Of a stretch of DNA of 64,000 bases, positions 1 through 12,479 are shown in pieces. Made by a program: the position numbers and the translations under genes. Position 1 is the first letter of the stretch. The number at the start of each line of letters is the position of its first letter. The DNA comes from Paragonimus skrjabini miyazakii. Taxonomy: Eukaryota > Platyhelminthes > Trematoda > Plagiorchiida > Troglotrematidae. Under the pieces are notes generated by a model, which was not told where the DNA came from, made no database searches, and was given only the letters and a program-made list of their open reading frames with translations. The stretch lies in contig JTDE01000191.1 of the NCBI GenBank assembly GCA_014338405.1, forward strand, positions 1 to 64,000. The letters run 5' to 3'.

Positions 1-3000
1 TCGAATCCACAAGTATTGCCATTTTTCAGCGACGAATTTTCCATTACCAGAGCTGTATTATCAGCTTTAAAGTGATAAAATAGAGAGCCAAACATCGTGA
101 AAGAAAATACTGAGACGACTAAATCGATGACTTCTAAGAGATTGGGAGGAAAGTCGAAGTACCCTTAACGGATCTCGTATATAATGAGTGCAAATGGACT
201 TCAGATTGTGAGCATTATTCCATAAGAAGTGCGCTTTCTAATTGAGTTGACTGTTGCCACACCATAGACATCTTCTTCGCCTCGATCAAGATAATAGGTT
301 TCTGATCAGATTATATTTACATAGGTACATCTGAATAAGGATTGTTAACGGACCATGAAAAGTACACTTTTTCCTGGGCAAAATTGGGTATATAATGGCT
401 TGTTGTTGCAAGTGACTGAGTATACAAGAAAGGACAGCTTACATTGGTTGAATGTGAAAATATGTTAAACGTTCCTTTTAGCTGAACAAACAGACTGCGA
501 TTAAACCCTAGAATAGCATTCGAAGCAATCGATTAATCAAGACCAAAAACAGAGTCTGTTTTCTGAATCGCATATTTGGGGGATAAACCTTGTTTACATT
601 TGACAACGTTTCCACCGGCATCGAATGTAAAACTGCTTTTATTAGACGGGTAACAAAATTATTTACATTACGTTACAGTCGCATTAAAAATAAAGCTTAT
701 AAAAATTATCTGATACTGTTTCTATTACTGTGACATGAACAACAAAACTGATTTTTTGCTCACACCGGCGCAGGTCAATCGAAGAGGATGGAAGCAAATA
801 TAACCGGTTTTGGGGACAGATGGATTTATGAACTCAACTCTCCTATTAACTTGATTCATTATATGGATTGGTCGATGTTTCAAATCCTGTAAACGCAAAA
901 CATTGCTTTTCCTCAACAATTAATGTGTCCCATCATTAGGCTATTTGAAACTAGATATCACTATGATATTTGGTTTTCTGCCAGTTTCACCATCAATGTT
1001 AAGAGGAGTTAATCCAGTTGTTCACAATTAACTCTCAAAACGACCTTTTACGTTTTCAAGAGCATTCTTACCTCAGTTTATAAAATAGCTCACGACTGAT
1101 ATATACGACCGTACATGTGTACTGTTGCTATGATGAAATAAGTCAATAACGACTTTGATAAAGGTGAACTTTACATTATCTTGCGAAGTGAAACTGATAA
1201 GATTTGTGGTTGGCACGTCCAATTCGAACGAACGCGTAAGATCAAGAAAAGTTCCTTTATGACCACAATTGTTTACCATCAAATTGCCAACCAGATTTGT
1301 TATGAAAAACGACCCTACACTAAACCTAGTTGGTCAAAATTTAGTATATTATGACAGATCCGTTGCTGTTTTCTGGTTCTTGTTAAGACCTGTCTGTATA
1401 AGACACCCAGAACAAAGTGTGTATACGCGGATTAAGACATCAAACACAGAACAGTAGATTCGTTGCCTGAAAAACTATTGGCCTTGCCTAGCCTTCTGCA
1501 CTATGAGCTTACCCCACCTTGCTGGACTCCATGAATGGCAGCTTGTTCCTTTCAACAATCTTGGTTTATACTAGAAAGCGATCATTGCAGAGGTTTTGAA
1601 ACGTCCTGCTCGTATACGGTTTGTTTTGATAAAACATGCGAAGGATGTTTCTTTATGTGTCAGTATATTACTTACAGTCAGAGGATAAGACGCATATTGT
1701 GGTGTAACATCCCGCCCATTAGTCTCCATCATAAGAAAAAGGAAGATTGATATTTTCATCACTCATTGATTTTATTGATATTTCTAGCATTTTCCATATT
1801 CAATAAGACAAGTTACTTCATTGTGTTTAGTTAATGCATGTAGATGTCTCTTGTTATACTACATCAAAATTACACACAGTAACCAAATATTTATCCAATT
1901 TTGATACTATCTATAAACTTCTGATAAACAGCAGCGAAGGTCGTATTTACGCATGCACCTATCCACTGGCTGCCCTGAATAAGTATTAAGTTTCTAATTA
2001 CTTAATTTGCACGGCATAAATTTCGAATCTCTCAAGCTTTTTTCAATTGTACGAAGTTTTTTAGAAAGTCAGTGCATTCAAGTGGCTGATCTGTTTAAAA
2101 CGATTGAGATGAATTCAAAAGAAGCAGACCGCACCATCGATTTCCTGATGAATTTCGTTGCATCTCAATATGTACACACTATAATTTTAGTGTTTATATA
2201 GCACAGGTAAAAATGTTTTTTTAAAAATACCGCACATAATCGAGTAAGGCATACAAGCAGGGGAATTTTTTATTTATCACAGCAGTTTCAGGATGACGAT
2301 TATCTCTCTGTTGGCCAGATTGCGACTGTCACGTGAAAATATATAAAGTCTCAGCAAACTGCAGTAGTCTTCGAATGTTTGTAGCATAAAAAATTCCAAA
2401 TGATAAGTAACGCAGACCTTATATGCAGAGGTCGACAAGTGACGTGTAGTGGAAAGTGCTAGCTGCAAACCACCATTTGCTGGACCTTGCTTAGTCTCAT
2501 GTTCATCTCGAACGGGAACATGCACGGCTACTCGATTGCACAAGTGTCAATCCGTTTTTCCCAAGCAGATAGTCCGGGATTCATCTTGAAGCCAGTAAGT
2601 GCAGTAAGGTTTGGTATAGGAAATTAATGGCAAGTTCATCAGAGGGCATGGTATTCGACTGATTTAATACAGCATTATGATGGAGATTGCATATAATGTT
2701 CGATTCACCACTGTTCGAAGTCGCCAACTGAGTTATTTCAACAACTCATCTCATGTATGGTAGCTGTCTTTTGACGCTCAGCTTGTGTAGGGTTCGCTGT
2801 CTTGTTGCAGCATGACCAGGCTTACTGTGAATTGCATTGAATGCATTCGATTGCAGTATAGCCAATATTATAATTCACTGTTCAATGTGTCGGGAGCATA
2901 TTGTCTTGGCACGATGAAATAAGACATGATCCACAGCACGTCCATATTGAACTGACCTGCACCCGCCGAAGTTCAAAAACTGGCCAGTTCATGTAGTCCA

Positions 3001-3517
3001 TCCGTAGAACTTTCTTCTATTCGCGCTATCGTTTCTTGGCAAGGATGGGAATGTCCCTAAGGTCTGTAGACTGGCCAGTCTCACTGTGAACAGAAAGTTA
3101 TATGTTCGGATACATCTAACACGTCGTTGACTCCACACTTACTGCGCATTTTATACTCACAGTGAGGATAGGAGTGTCTTCTGTGTATCAACGAAAAGGA
3201 ATTACCTATTTGATGGCAGTCTGTAGATTCTCATCTTCGTCAAGATAACCGCCGATAGAAGAGTGTAGGGACTCATCACTGCTACAGCGTTTAACTATTC
3301 ACAACCTTCTCCTTGAAACAGAAGTACCCAAGGAGTACCGCTTTTTAACTATTCGTTCAACTGTCATTCCCACTGGTTCCCTCATAGAAAAACGTATGTG
3401 GAGAGATTATTAATATTGTAAATTATCGCAGCTAATTTATTAGGAACAACCAGACAGGTTAAGCATCGTGTTCAACACGTTTTACTGTATGGATTAAGAA
3501 CAGAACTTTATGGGCAT
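1..3517. other. no supportable gene; AT-rich unique-looking DNA
   Basis: Only short open frames below about 90 codons occur here on both strands, with compositions expected of random AT-rich DNA. A 26-nt stretch at about 2567-2592 lies between an acceptor-like tract and a GTAAGT donor, but its length is not a multiple of three and it has no partner. No repeat, tRNA or transposon signature was recognised. Confidence 0.5.
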
Positions 3518-3618
3518 GTTGTAACACTCAACGTTTCAGCCACCATAGATGGCTTTACTTAGGAATACTGTACTCGATACCGGTCACCCGAGATGTTTGA
3601 AGCGTCGAGTGTTGCAAC
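3518..3618. repeat. imperfect inverted repeat, ~23-bp arms
   Basis: The left arm (3518-3540) begins GTTGTAACACTCAACG. The right arm (3595-3618) on the opposite strand begins GTTGCAACACTCGACG. About 20 of 23 positions match, and the arms are separated by about 54 nt. This could be a MITE remnant or the ends of a small repeat; no target-site duplication was identified. Confidence 0.55.
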
Positions 3619-6077
3619 TTGCTAGTAAAGTTGTGTTCTCCTCAATCCATTAGTTGGTGAATTGTTATCCATAATTGCAAGCTGACTGCCGTCGATGTTC
3701 AGTTGCTTCAGTACGGTTGCCATCCAAAACCTATTCTTCGCAGTGCACAGAGTAAATGACTGTTATCCACATTGCACCAGCTATGCAAGTCATTTCAATA
3801 ATCAATGATGAGCCGAATTAACGGTAGACAGTATCCGTCTCGTTAGTGCTTTATGTATGAAAAATTTCGATGAGACTAACAGCTGAGGTGTTTGTTACCC
3901 GCGTGACGTTCGCAACTGCACAATTGTCTTGTCAATATGACGTCCAAGATTTCAATTCAAGCGTTGTTTTCGAACCTACCTGGATACTCAATGTCTTCAT
4001 AGTATTGAAATTTGATGATAGACTGAGAAATCATCTTCATTTCAACGACTGTATCCATCCAGTTTTAGTCTACTACTCCGTAACCTTTATCTTACTGAAG
4101 TAGTACCAGATAATATTTTAACAAATGTACTGTTAGCGCTGTGATGTGATTACTAAAAATCTCCGAACGTTTTTTTAGTAAGAACGGATGCGGTAACTGT
4201 CTACAAGATCCATCAGTGTTGTCTTGGGCCAGCCATGAATATCTTTTGATGTGGACGTCAGACTTTAGAAGCGAACATTCAACATCTCAAAATTTCATGC
4301 CCTTCGTTTTTTTCTGTAAAGTAAATAAATTCAGGTTACAGAAAACTGGTTGAGCTCACAGATAACGGATGAGTAATTTATCGTCTGAGTTGTTCGGGAG
4401 CAGCTTGCTTTTGCTGACAGGCTTTCAGAAAAGGCTGTTTTCATCCAATTTTTTCCTTTTCATCATATAACTCTCCGCGGATACGACAGATTTACTTGAG
4501 CAGACCGGCATGGTTACTTGGAAGGTATGGCTAGACTGAATGCACAACAACCGCCGTTTGACATTCATCAATCGATCATCGGGTTACCTACATTGAACGG
4601 TGCACTCGGATAAACTGATATATTTGCTGTTATGTGGTCTGCATAGCCTGCTGTGCAAAAACAAACAAAGTAGTGAACACAAATAAGATAGAAATATTGA
4701 ATGGACAATAAACCTATTTTGTGGAAATAAATACAAAACCTTAGTGAATTAGTAAAAAATGTGTTGATAAGTAACATAGTCAATATAACTTGAGTGATCG
4801 ATTGTTAGCGACAGCTTCGGAATAAAATTGACACTAGTGATAACTATGTTCCGCTCCAGTGATGTGTTCCCTGACCACCCATAGAAAACCATAGGACTGT
4901 GTTGTACTTAACCTGATGATAGGGCACTAAAACCACGCTAGCTTGCTACACATGCTGTAAAGAATTTAAAATGACTGTAAATGTATAAGAATTGTCGATA
5001 AAATTAGTGACTTTTAACTCTAGTGCTCATTTTGTTATCTACTAAGGAGTTATCCAAATATCTTCCATAAGTCTGCGAATGACAGTCGGTGTTTCGTTCC
5101 ATATTTTTCCCGTCTGGGTTTATATATTCGTTTAGTCAAATCCTCCAATAGGTGGCTCCTTAATGGGGTTTATTACACTGTGCAATAACGTGATGAGATT
5201 TTGCCTTGTGTCTTGCTCATTTTCAGTATGACTGAGCAAAATTACTTGCCTACGTGCTCCCTTGGCTTGATGATTGGTGATTTTTGTTAAAGAACACAGA
5301 ACATGACTAACGTACGATTTTGATAATCCGTCATCTGGCCAACACACTTACAAAGAAAGTAGGAATGAACTCAAATACTCAGTTGTTTAACTCAACTCAC
5401 TGCAGTCATTCACTGTTCTGGATACGGGATAGGTTCGCCTCTTGTGATCAAGTTTAAATTCCTGCAACGTTTACAACGGTAGATATTCTGCTCGAGGTCA
5501 TGGACAATGCAAAACTTGCCAGACTGCTTTGTGAACAAAGTATTGGGTCTCGGATGTTTGGCTGGATGACTGGTGTGATTGCTGCCTAACCTGTTCACTG
5601 ACGGTCTCCTTTCGACGCACATCTCCCTGTTATAACAAAAATGAAATAGTCGCTGAAGACAGCAAACAAATAAACAAGCCTCGACTTTCATAAATTTTAA
5701 GATCTGCCTGGTCTCTAGCCATTCTACACATCGCGCGCACTAAAGAACTTTAACAAATAAGTTTTAATCATTACAAATGTTGGACGCAATAATGTTTTGG
5801 AGACGATTTGAAGTCAACTTTTGTCAAAATCACTGGCTCGTGCAATGTAAGCAAACCATTAGGATATCTGTTGGATGCAGAATAAAAACAAGACTTGGCG
5901 CACGTCTACAGTTCAAAACACAAGGACATATACAAGTTTTCAAAATTAACCCCGTAGTGAAGTTCAGTGATAAAAGATAACAAATAGTCATTTAACAAAC
6001 AACACAGAAGTCTTCCGTGAGATCTACTGTTCGATTGGACTTGAACACGCTTTTTTTGTGGCACTCAGTTGTTCCAG
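3619..6077. other. no supportable gene
   Basis: An ATG-initiated frame of 67 codons lies at 5777-5980 (+). It contains a GTAAGC donor-like site at 5847, so a first exon ending there is conceivable; its phase would fit the candidate exon at 7401 but not the one at 6078. Nothing else stands out. Confidence 0.45.
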
Positions 6078-6121
6078 CTTTGGTGTTCACGGACAACTTC
6101 AGTATGCAATCCCTGGTTCAG
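6078..6121 (+). CDS. candidate 44-nt internal exon
   Basis: A pyrimidine-rich tract with an AG (ending GTTGTTCCAG) precedes a 44-nt segment followed by a GTGTGT donor. In the frame that starts with one completing base it reads FGVHGQLQYAIPGS and leaves one base over. That phase fits the next candidate exon at 7401, giving an Ala codon at the junction across a 1,279-bp intron. The product is not recognised. Compatible phase has a one-in-three chance of arising by accident, and the exon is very short. Confidence 0.25.
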
Positions 6122-7400
6122 GTGTGTGAAGTCCTCAATCTACGACTTACTTACTGTTATCCGCGTGTACAATTACATTATTAAATGTGGTGTGATGTGT
6201 GAAGTTTTGATGCTGGAACTATTTTTGGAGTTGTAGGCACTAGCAGTAACCATAATTGATTTTTATCAAGATCCTGAATAAAATTTTCAATAAAATGTTT
6301 GTAAGGAATCCCACCTCAGTTTGTTGGACGGTAAAATGTTTTGGGGTGCATTATTGAGGCCGTTATTTCAGATGAAACTTATTACGTGAGGACTTATCTA
6401 ATTTCATTCATTGTGTTCCATTTGAGTACCAGGAGGCTGCACTACCGTACACTTTCCACGGAGACGGATATGATGACCGCTACTTAGCTGACTCCGTATA
6501 GGGCAGGGTGAAATAATCATATTCAAAATTTAGTCACACAGTCATTTGTCTGTACTTTAAATAGAGACACGCTGTGATCTGTTAACTCCGATCAGTGGCA
6601 TCATAACCACAAGAATTGTGTTATAATTCGTCTGCTGAAATCATTGGTGAAAACATGTCGATTTGCTACTCTATCGTCAACTGGCTGCTTGGAATCCAAC
6701 GCGAACGAGCGCCAAGCATCTCATGAAAACAGGTCGACACGTTGACCCAGGATACTGCGGTACACTCTAAATTCGGGGCTACTGCCTATCGAACTTTGCA
6801 GCCAACATTACGTGCGCAAAAGTAGGTGGGGCCATCTGTCGGGTTGCCACGGTCTTGATTACATAATACTTGATGTGCCTGTGGGCGTGTCTAGTTCCTG
6901 TTTATCCTTATATATGTGATGTAGATAACCAGAAGGTTTCTTATTTGCAAATGTTGAGAGTAGACGAAATGTTAACATAACGCAACACGTCTTTGTTCTG
7001 TTCTGATGAAGTGACATTGAGTGCTATAAAATATTACATAAAGTCAACTGTAGATATATTAGTATTACACTAGAATAGTTTATGTTGACTGAGACAGCAA
7101 AAGTAAATTTATCAATATGAGACCTTTAATTAATGAAAAACAGATTTTGTTGAGTTTAGCTTCACTTTGCTACCATGGGTAATCTTTGATCGAATTTGTT
7201 AGTTTAGGATTTTGCCAATTAGTTCCAGAATTATTTCGACACAGTTGCAAACAAAGTCAGATTTTTGTCCATCAAATAGTTTTCTGGCGCTTTGTGCGGT
7301 TGAACAGAAATAACTTAACGCGTACACAAACAATTTATATGTGCAACTGGTCTACTCCAGTAAGATTAACGATCTGAAATGCTTCTCTTTTTGTTTTCAG

Positions 7401-7558
7401 CTAATTTTGAAAGTTTCTTCGAAGCAGTGATGCGTTACGATCAGCTCACAAAAACGAAATTTGTATTATATTATTTGTTACCAATAAAACGTTTAACTAA
7501 ACCGTTAAATGTGCTGTTTGATGGAGCAAAAATGAACCGGGCTACTCTAAACGTCTAA
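7401..7558 (+). CDS. candidate terminal exon, 51 codons, unknown product
   Basis: A strong acceptor (CTTCTCTTTTTGTTTTCAG) directly precedes an open frame entered with two bases, CT, and closed by TAA at 7556-7558. It begins NFESFFEAVMRYDQLTKTKF and ends NRATLNV, with an acceptable balance of charged residues. A donor-like GTAAGA lies only 41 nt upstream at 7360, which would make a very small intron of the kind known in schistosome genes, but the frame upstream of it is blocked by a stop at about 7312. No domain was recognised and there is no canonical AATAAA shortly downstream. Chance remains possible. Confidence 0.3.
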
Positions 7559-7930
7559 AAACAGTGCTTATTATGTGATTTGCATGACATATTGTCATGA
7601 CATATTTTGTGGTAATGTGGACGCAATTTTTTTAAAACCCGACGGTAATCACAGGAAGGTGAGGCCGGATGACCACCCATTGTGTCTCAAATGAGAAGGC
7701 CAGATAAAATCCTTAAATGATATGACGTTGTAATCGCAGTGTTTATCCAGACGACGATATCCCAGAATGTGACTAATAATGTCCATATTTTAGTTTTTAA
7801 GGTGTAGCAGCTAAAATGGCCATAATGATGACCAAATGGTTGAGGTCCATTCGCTAATAAATGTACTGTTGACTTGACTTTCCTTCTGGTCACATCTGCC
7901 GGAGTAGTTAGAATCCGGTTTAGATTACAG

Positions 7931-7966
7931 AGGAAAGTTTCATCGAAAGCGGACAGTGTCGTACAA
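7931..7966 (+). CDS. candidate 36-nt micro-exon
   Basis: The segment sits between GATTACAG and a strong GTAAGT donor at 7967. It is 36 nt, divisible by three. Schistosome micro-exon genes use symmetric exons of this size, which is why it is listed. The pyrimidine tract is weak and no flanking exons were found. Confidence 0.12.
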
Positions 7967-8611
7967 GTAAGTTATGAAACTTTCTTTCTTCTATTCTGGT
8001 AACCAGTGGAACAGTAGTAGTTGAAAAGGGATGGCGTCCAACCAAACAACCTTGATGTCGAGGTTACAACGTCTACAGTCGCCCACTCACAGAACAATCA
8101 TCCACGTCTAGCTTTCATTATAATTGAACACATCGGACGCAGCTAGTTTGAGAGAGAACGGGAACCTGATACATTGCACATTACTGACCCACGCCATTTT
8201 TCGCTCATTCATATGTTTTAGTAACACGAACCATATCCAGAAAGACAACGTAACTCATACTCAATGCATTCACGTTCTCACTCAGTAGGTGAACATCTGA
8301 GTTTTTCTGTAAGAACGTAAATATGTCACTTACGGTTGACAATACCAGTGCATCAACAGAATTATGCCTTTTCGGTAATCAGCTCAAATACTGCATCAAA
8401 ACAGACGACATGTAGTTTACACATACAAGTTGTACTAGAAAAAAGTTTTCGAAACCTTGAAAATTCATATCGCTATTGCTATTGGTAGAAAAGTTTATTC
8501 AGTGATCGTCTCCGCAGTTCATGAAATTTATCTTTATTGTGTTCAGTATTGTATTTGTTCTACATAGTTATTTGAACACTGTTGCATGACAGCCAATCTC
8601 GGTCGAAAGTT

Positions 8612-8636
8612 GTCATCATCATCATTATCATCATAT
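8612..8636. repeat. (TCA)n microsatellite
   Basis: An imperfect TCA/TTA trinucleotide run of about 25 bp. No coding context is visible. Confidence 0.7.
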
Positions 8637-8680
8637 ACAGCAATACATCAGTGGTTCACATTGATGCTTAACTGCCACAC

Positions 8681-8741
8681 AACCGCGAAGAAGAAAAAGC
8701 AAACCCTGTATTGCAAGAGAGAAGAAAAAAGGGAAGGGGAA
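8681..8741 (-). promoter_or_regulatory. purine-rich tract; strong acceptor-like signal on minus strand
   Basis: The plus strand is almost pure A/G over most of this stretch. Read on the minus strand it is a pyrimidine tract of more than 25 nt ending in GCAATACAG, which would open an exon at 8705. The frame GLLFLLRGCVAVKH then continues for 24 codons to a TGA. The splice signal is good but the coding evidence is thin; it may simply be a low-complexity tract. Confidence 0.25.
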
Positions 8742-9514
8742 CTAACCACTAAATAATAGCTATGTCTACATTTAAACATACAACATCAAGGCGTCTATAC
8801 CTCGCAAACAAACAACCGAGCTGTAGGTGAAAGTAAGGCATCATCAGCTTTTGGCTTTCACTGCCCCGCATCATTAAGTACAACCTATCAGAGTTGAATT
8901 TCACTATTGAACAGTTTACTGCTCAAAATACAATGCAATCAATAATAACTTCCCTACTATTACTTAAACCTGACTTCACTACCCGCTAGATAAACAGCTA
9001 AGTTTTGTTGCCAGACTGGAAACCACATACACTCGGTTAACTCAATTCATGTGTTTTTGTGTTGGGACATTATATTTTTGGCCATGTGCCGATAGACCAT
9101 TAATCGACCTGAGTTCGCGCAGATACATGCATTTGAAACTGGATTATATTAAGGGAGTTGGTTATTCTACTCCACAAGGTCATATGAACCTATGGTCGTT
9201 GGAAAAATATTGAGAGGACAAACAACTTGCTAGCTAAATCTGTTTGATTGAGTTCAAACAAACAACACACGTAAGGAAGAAACATAGGTGACAAAGTGTA
9301 ACTGAAGGTAATTTTCGGGAATTTATTGCAGATGCAGAAGTTCAACAGAAGCAGCAGAAGTCAACATAATAACATCAGATTGTAATGATAACTAAGTAAA
9401 ATTTAAAAATCTGTTGCACATCGACTTATAGTAGTTAAAACTGACATTACCACAGAGAAATTTTGAATAAGAATCCTAATGGAGTAGGTCAGCAGACTGA
9501 CTTGAAGTTTTCAG

Positions 9515-9708
9515 GGTTACACAGGAACATAGCAGTCATTTACAGTACTCAATGTCACTCATTTGCTCGCGGAATATGTGACATTTCTTGTGATGGAAGT
9601 GACAAGCAGTGGCTGTTTAGTTCGAAAGAACCCCTGTGTGTAACAGATTCTCTCACGCCACGTTATCTCCAAGAGTTCACTTGCCGCAAACCATTTAATG
9701 GAACCTGA
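9515..9708 (+). CDS. candidate terminal exon, 63 codons, cysteine-bearing
   Basis: An acceptor-like GAAGTTTTCAG with an upstream CTGAC branch-point-like motif precedes an open frame entered with two bases. It runs 63 codons to a TGA at 9706 and includes GICDISCDGSDKQWLFSS. An AATAAA hexamer lies about 100 bp downstream near 9809, at a plausible distance for a last exon. No domain was recognised. The pyrimidine tract is weak. Confidence 0.25.
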
Positions 9709-9809
9709 GGTACGAGTATCAGTCCATCCAGTCAAACCGGTTTGCAGTATTCGAACATAATTATTCAAAAATTGATTTCCACCGATGACATTTGGTAGTT
9801 AATGTTGAA

Positions 9810-11480
9810 TAAAAAGAAAACGCTTTTATCATTCTGCAACAATTCGGTTGTTGGACGTAGATGCTACGTTTTTCTTGTTCACTACGCACCGATAGCAACT
9901 GTTATTGTCAAACGTACTTCAAATAATTGAAGCGTTTCATCTTGGGCAACACATTTGTAACCAGTGTCTTGAATGATAATGAATTCGACCCCTAACACCA
10001 GAGTTGTATTTTCCAATATGAATCTTAAAAATCAACTTCATCAAGAAGTCGGATGGTGATTTCAAGGCTGTCATTTCTAGACACTAATATTTTATGTAAC
10101 TACTGATTTCCCTTTGAGTTTTATGAGTACATCATTAACTGTCCTAAGTTATGTTGGATGCATTGAATGTTTGTAATTTCAAATGTTGGTTTGACATACA
10201 AATCTTTCAAGTTATCTGTGCATTTGAATTACAGGCAGTATTTTTATGGTATCCGCACATTCATCCGGCAACTATGGGGAGGCCTTCTGCTATAAGTTCA
10301 CACAGACATCTGTTCACCGCGAAATATTCTCTGTTGTTATTTGAGAAACATTTGATCTTTTATTTTTAGGGAAAACGCAGGCTGATAAAAACCTAGCATT
10401 CTGATTGCATTAATTAAAGCCAAGTTGTTCACAGTTGATGACATTCCATGTTCGCGTTGCTGACATGCGAACCAACGATGGAGAAATGGTTATGAGATTA
10501 TCTATAACACACACGTTTATTGATTTGGCTCTCCGGAATGCTGCTTACCAAATGACCGATATAAAAGTTTTGAGGGGGAACTTATAACTCTACACCTTCC
10601 GACAATTAGACGTTCAGAAAGACTTAATCGGTTGTGGTGTAGTTGCAATACGTTTAAACGATTTGTCATTTACATATTCAATGCTTTCACAATATAGTGG
10701 AAGTGTGCATTCAGACGAACAGTTCCGCCAGCCTCTCCCGAACCATCACCAAAACATTTCAAACTCCGTTTGAGTTGCTCAAACCATTCTTGAAATTCCC
10801 TGACTTGACCGGAATTTATACACAGACTTGTATTAATTTAACGGTTTTTCATGACCTCAAGCTGGCGCAATTAGCTAACACGCCACAGTCACTTGTAGGC
10901 AATTCCTAGGTCGTACGAACTACCCGGGTATTCACTTCGAAGCAAACTCTATGCAAGCCAAGGTCTCCGAAGTTGTACATCATACTTTATAACCGGGGAT
11001 GAATCATTCGTCTTTGTCTGTCTCCAATGTATCCCAACAGGGAAACATGGTTTGTCATGCGTGAAATGCAAAACTGGCAATGAGTAGAACATGTGTGAAC
11101 AGACATTTGATCAACCTGTATAAAAATTCCCACCTAGCCAACAAGCACTATTTTTGAATAGCTGTTTCTTCAAGTGTTATTTATTTTTTACTAAAGTTAC
11201 CAAGAATGCAATAAAGTTGCCCTTTTAAAGCCGTAATGTAATTCATCAGCAGTTCTTTCTAAAGCTTGCGATAATAAATCATTACCTGTTATGATGCACT
11301 TCCATTGGCCATCGATTGTCAAAATGGTAATATGTTCACTAATTTCAAATCATTACACCGGTCATTTGTTTACAACATGTGTCTGAAATTACCAATAATA
11401 AACTATGTGTTATTCGCATGACATTTTAATTTGTAATCGCTAGATATATACTTGCAGTCACTTACACGGAATTATTGTAT
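9810..11480. other. no supportable gene
   Basis: A plus-strand frame at 10697-10909 has ordinary composition (for example FELLKPFLKFPDLTG) but no convincing splice sites. A good acceptor, CTTTTATTTTTAG, at about 10369 is followed only by frames of ten codons or fewer. No repeats were recognised. Confidence 0.4.
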
Positions 11481-11834
11481 TTACTTTAACAGATTGATTA
11501 ATGGAAAGAGGTTGTCGTCAATTGGTTGACCACATGGAAACATGTTGAATAAGTTCAGAAAAAAGTCCATAATGTCAATTCCAAATATATCACTGGCATA
11601 AAATGAGGGAAAAGTTTGGTTAGTATTCAATGTGATCAATACATATCTGGGAACACCTAAGATAGAACGATGTGGCCCGTGAAACGATGACTTGGCTCTG
11701 ACCCGTGCAAGCAGTGGCAAACAGCGGTTTACTGCCTCAGTGGAAAGCGTCGCGTGGCTAGGTGTGACGGCTTGAGAATAACAACCCCCGGGGGAGTGTT
11801 TTTTAATTGTATCGTCAGTTTCATTATTCATAAC
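11481..11834 (-). CDS. candidate exon, 117 codons, unknown product
   Basis: On the minus strand AAGTATTTTCAG precedes an in-phase frame starting VMNNETDDTIKKHSPGG and running 117 codons to TAA. A donor-like GTAAAT overlaps the stop, so it could instead be an internal exon ending a few bases earlier. The later part is hydrophobic (DFFLNLFNMF). Its length alone is not beyond chance for AT-rich DNA, and no family was recognised. Confidence 0.22.
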   Translation of the reverse strand, partial: VMNNETDDTIKKHSPGGCYSQAVTPSHATLSTEAVNRCLPLLARVRAKSSFHGPHRSILGVPRYVLITLNTNQTFPSFYASDIFGIDIMDFFLNLFNMFPCGQPIDDNLFPLINLLK

Positions 11835-12092
11835 CTGAAAATACTTGTCACTGATCCTACCGTGGATCAACGAAAGTGATTAACTTTCCTAAGACATTCA
11901 GAAAAAACCCGAAATTTTGCTGGGGAATTTTGAAAAATACAATGAAAATTAAAGTACTATCCTGCTTAGACTGCTAAGACTTTTTATACGTCGTTCTGAA
12001 ATTGGTAGTTTACACAAGCATGCTGAAGTCATCAAACAACGTTGTGCGAAATGACCTTGAACCGATAAACAAAGTCATTCTTACTTGTAATA

Positions 12093-12463
12093 TTATTGAT
12101 TGAACTTAACAGGAAAATCACTTTTTATTTCCCATTCAGACGATCGGGCAATCAGAGCATTAGTCGCAAGTGAAAGTGGTCGAGCGCTGAGATATAATAA
12201 TCCGGTTGAGCTCACTGTGAGATCAGTGACGCATTGGTGAACACGGTTGCCTCATGAACAGCGTGGCTGAAGTTCTAGTCCCGGCAGTGGCATGGATGTG
12301 CACTACTGACGAGCTACTTTAATGAGAGCAAAACTCGAGTCTAGTGCTTCCTTTCGTAAGAGGCCAACTGGAAAGTCTATGGGAAAGCAAAAGCTGTGAT
12401 CAATTGTGATTTTTTTCAGTTTGGATTACAACCAAATTTCCCTACTAGTCATCAGTTTTATTG
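12093..12463 (+). mobile_element. tRNA-derived hammerhead-ribozyme SINE (retrozyme-like), diverged copy
   Basis: This copy aligns by eye, along about 370 bp, with both units of the array at 47.98-48.66 kb. Shared blocks are GACGATCGGGC near the start, a box A-like segment at 12227, a box B-like GTTCTAGTCC at 12272-12281, the hammerhead segment at 12300-12347, and GTGATCAATTGTG near 12396. Relative to the array unit it lacks the last ~70 bp. The combination of a Pol III-type promoter followed by a type I hammerhead matches the known schistosome Sm-alpha design. The ribozyme in this copy carries a core mutation, so it is probably inactive. Confidence 0.85.
12300..12347 (+). ncRNA. hammerhead ribozyme, type I, degenerate core
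   Basis: Stem I is GCACTA pairing with TAGTGC, six base pairs and perfect. The CTGACGA core is at 12306-12312. Stem II has an inserted A (GCTACT against AGAGC). The expected GAAA reads AAAA at 12330-12333, so the catalytic G12 is lost. Stem III is the palindrome CTCGAG followed by TC, with the expected cleavage site after 12341. The family fit is clear, but loss of G12 predicts little or no activity. Confidence 0.85.
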
Positions 12464-12479
12464 TCACTGTTAAACGTCA

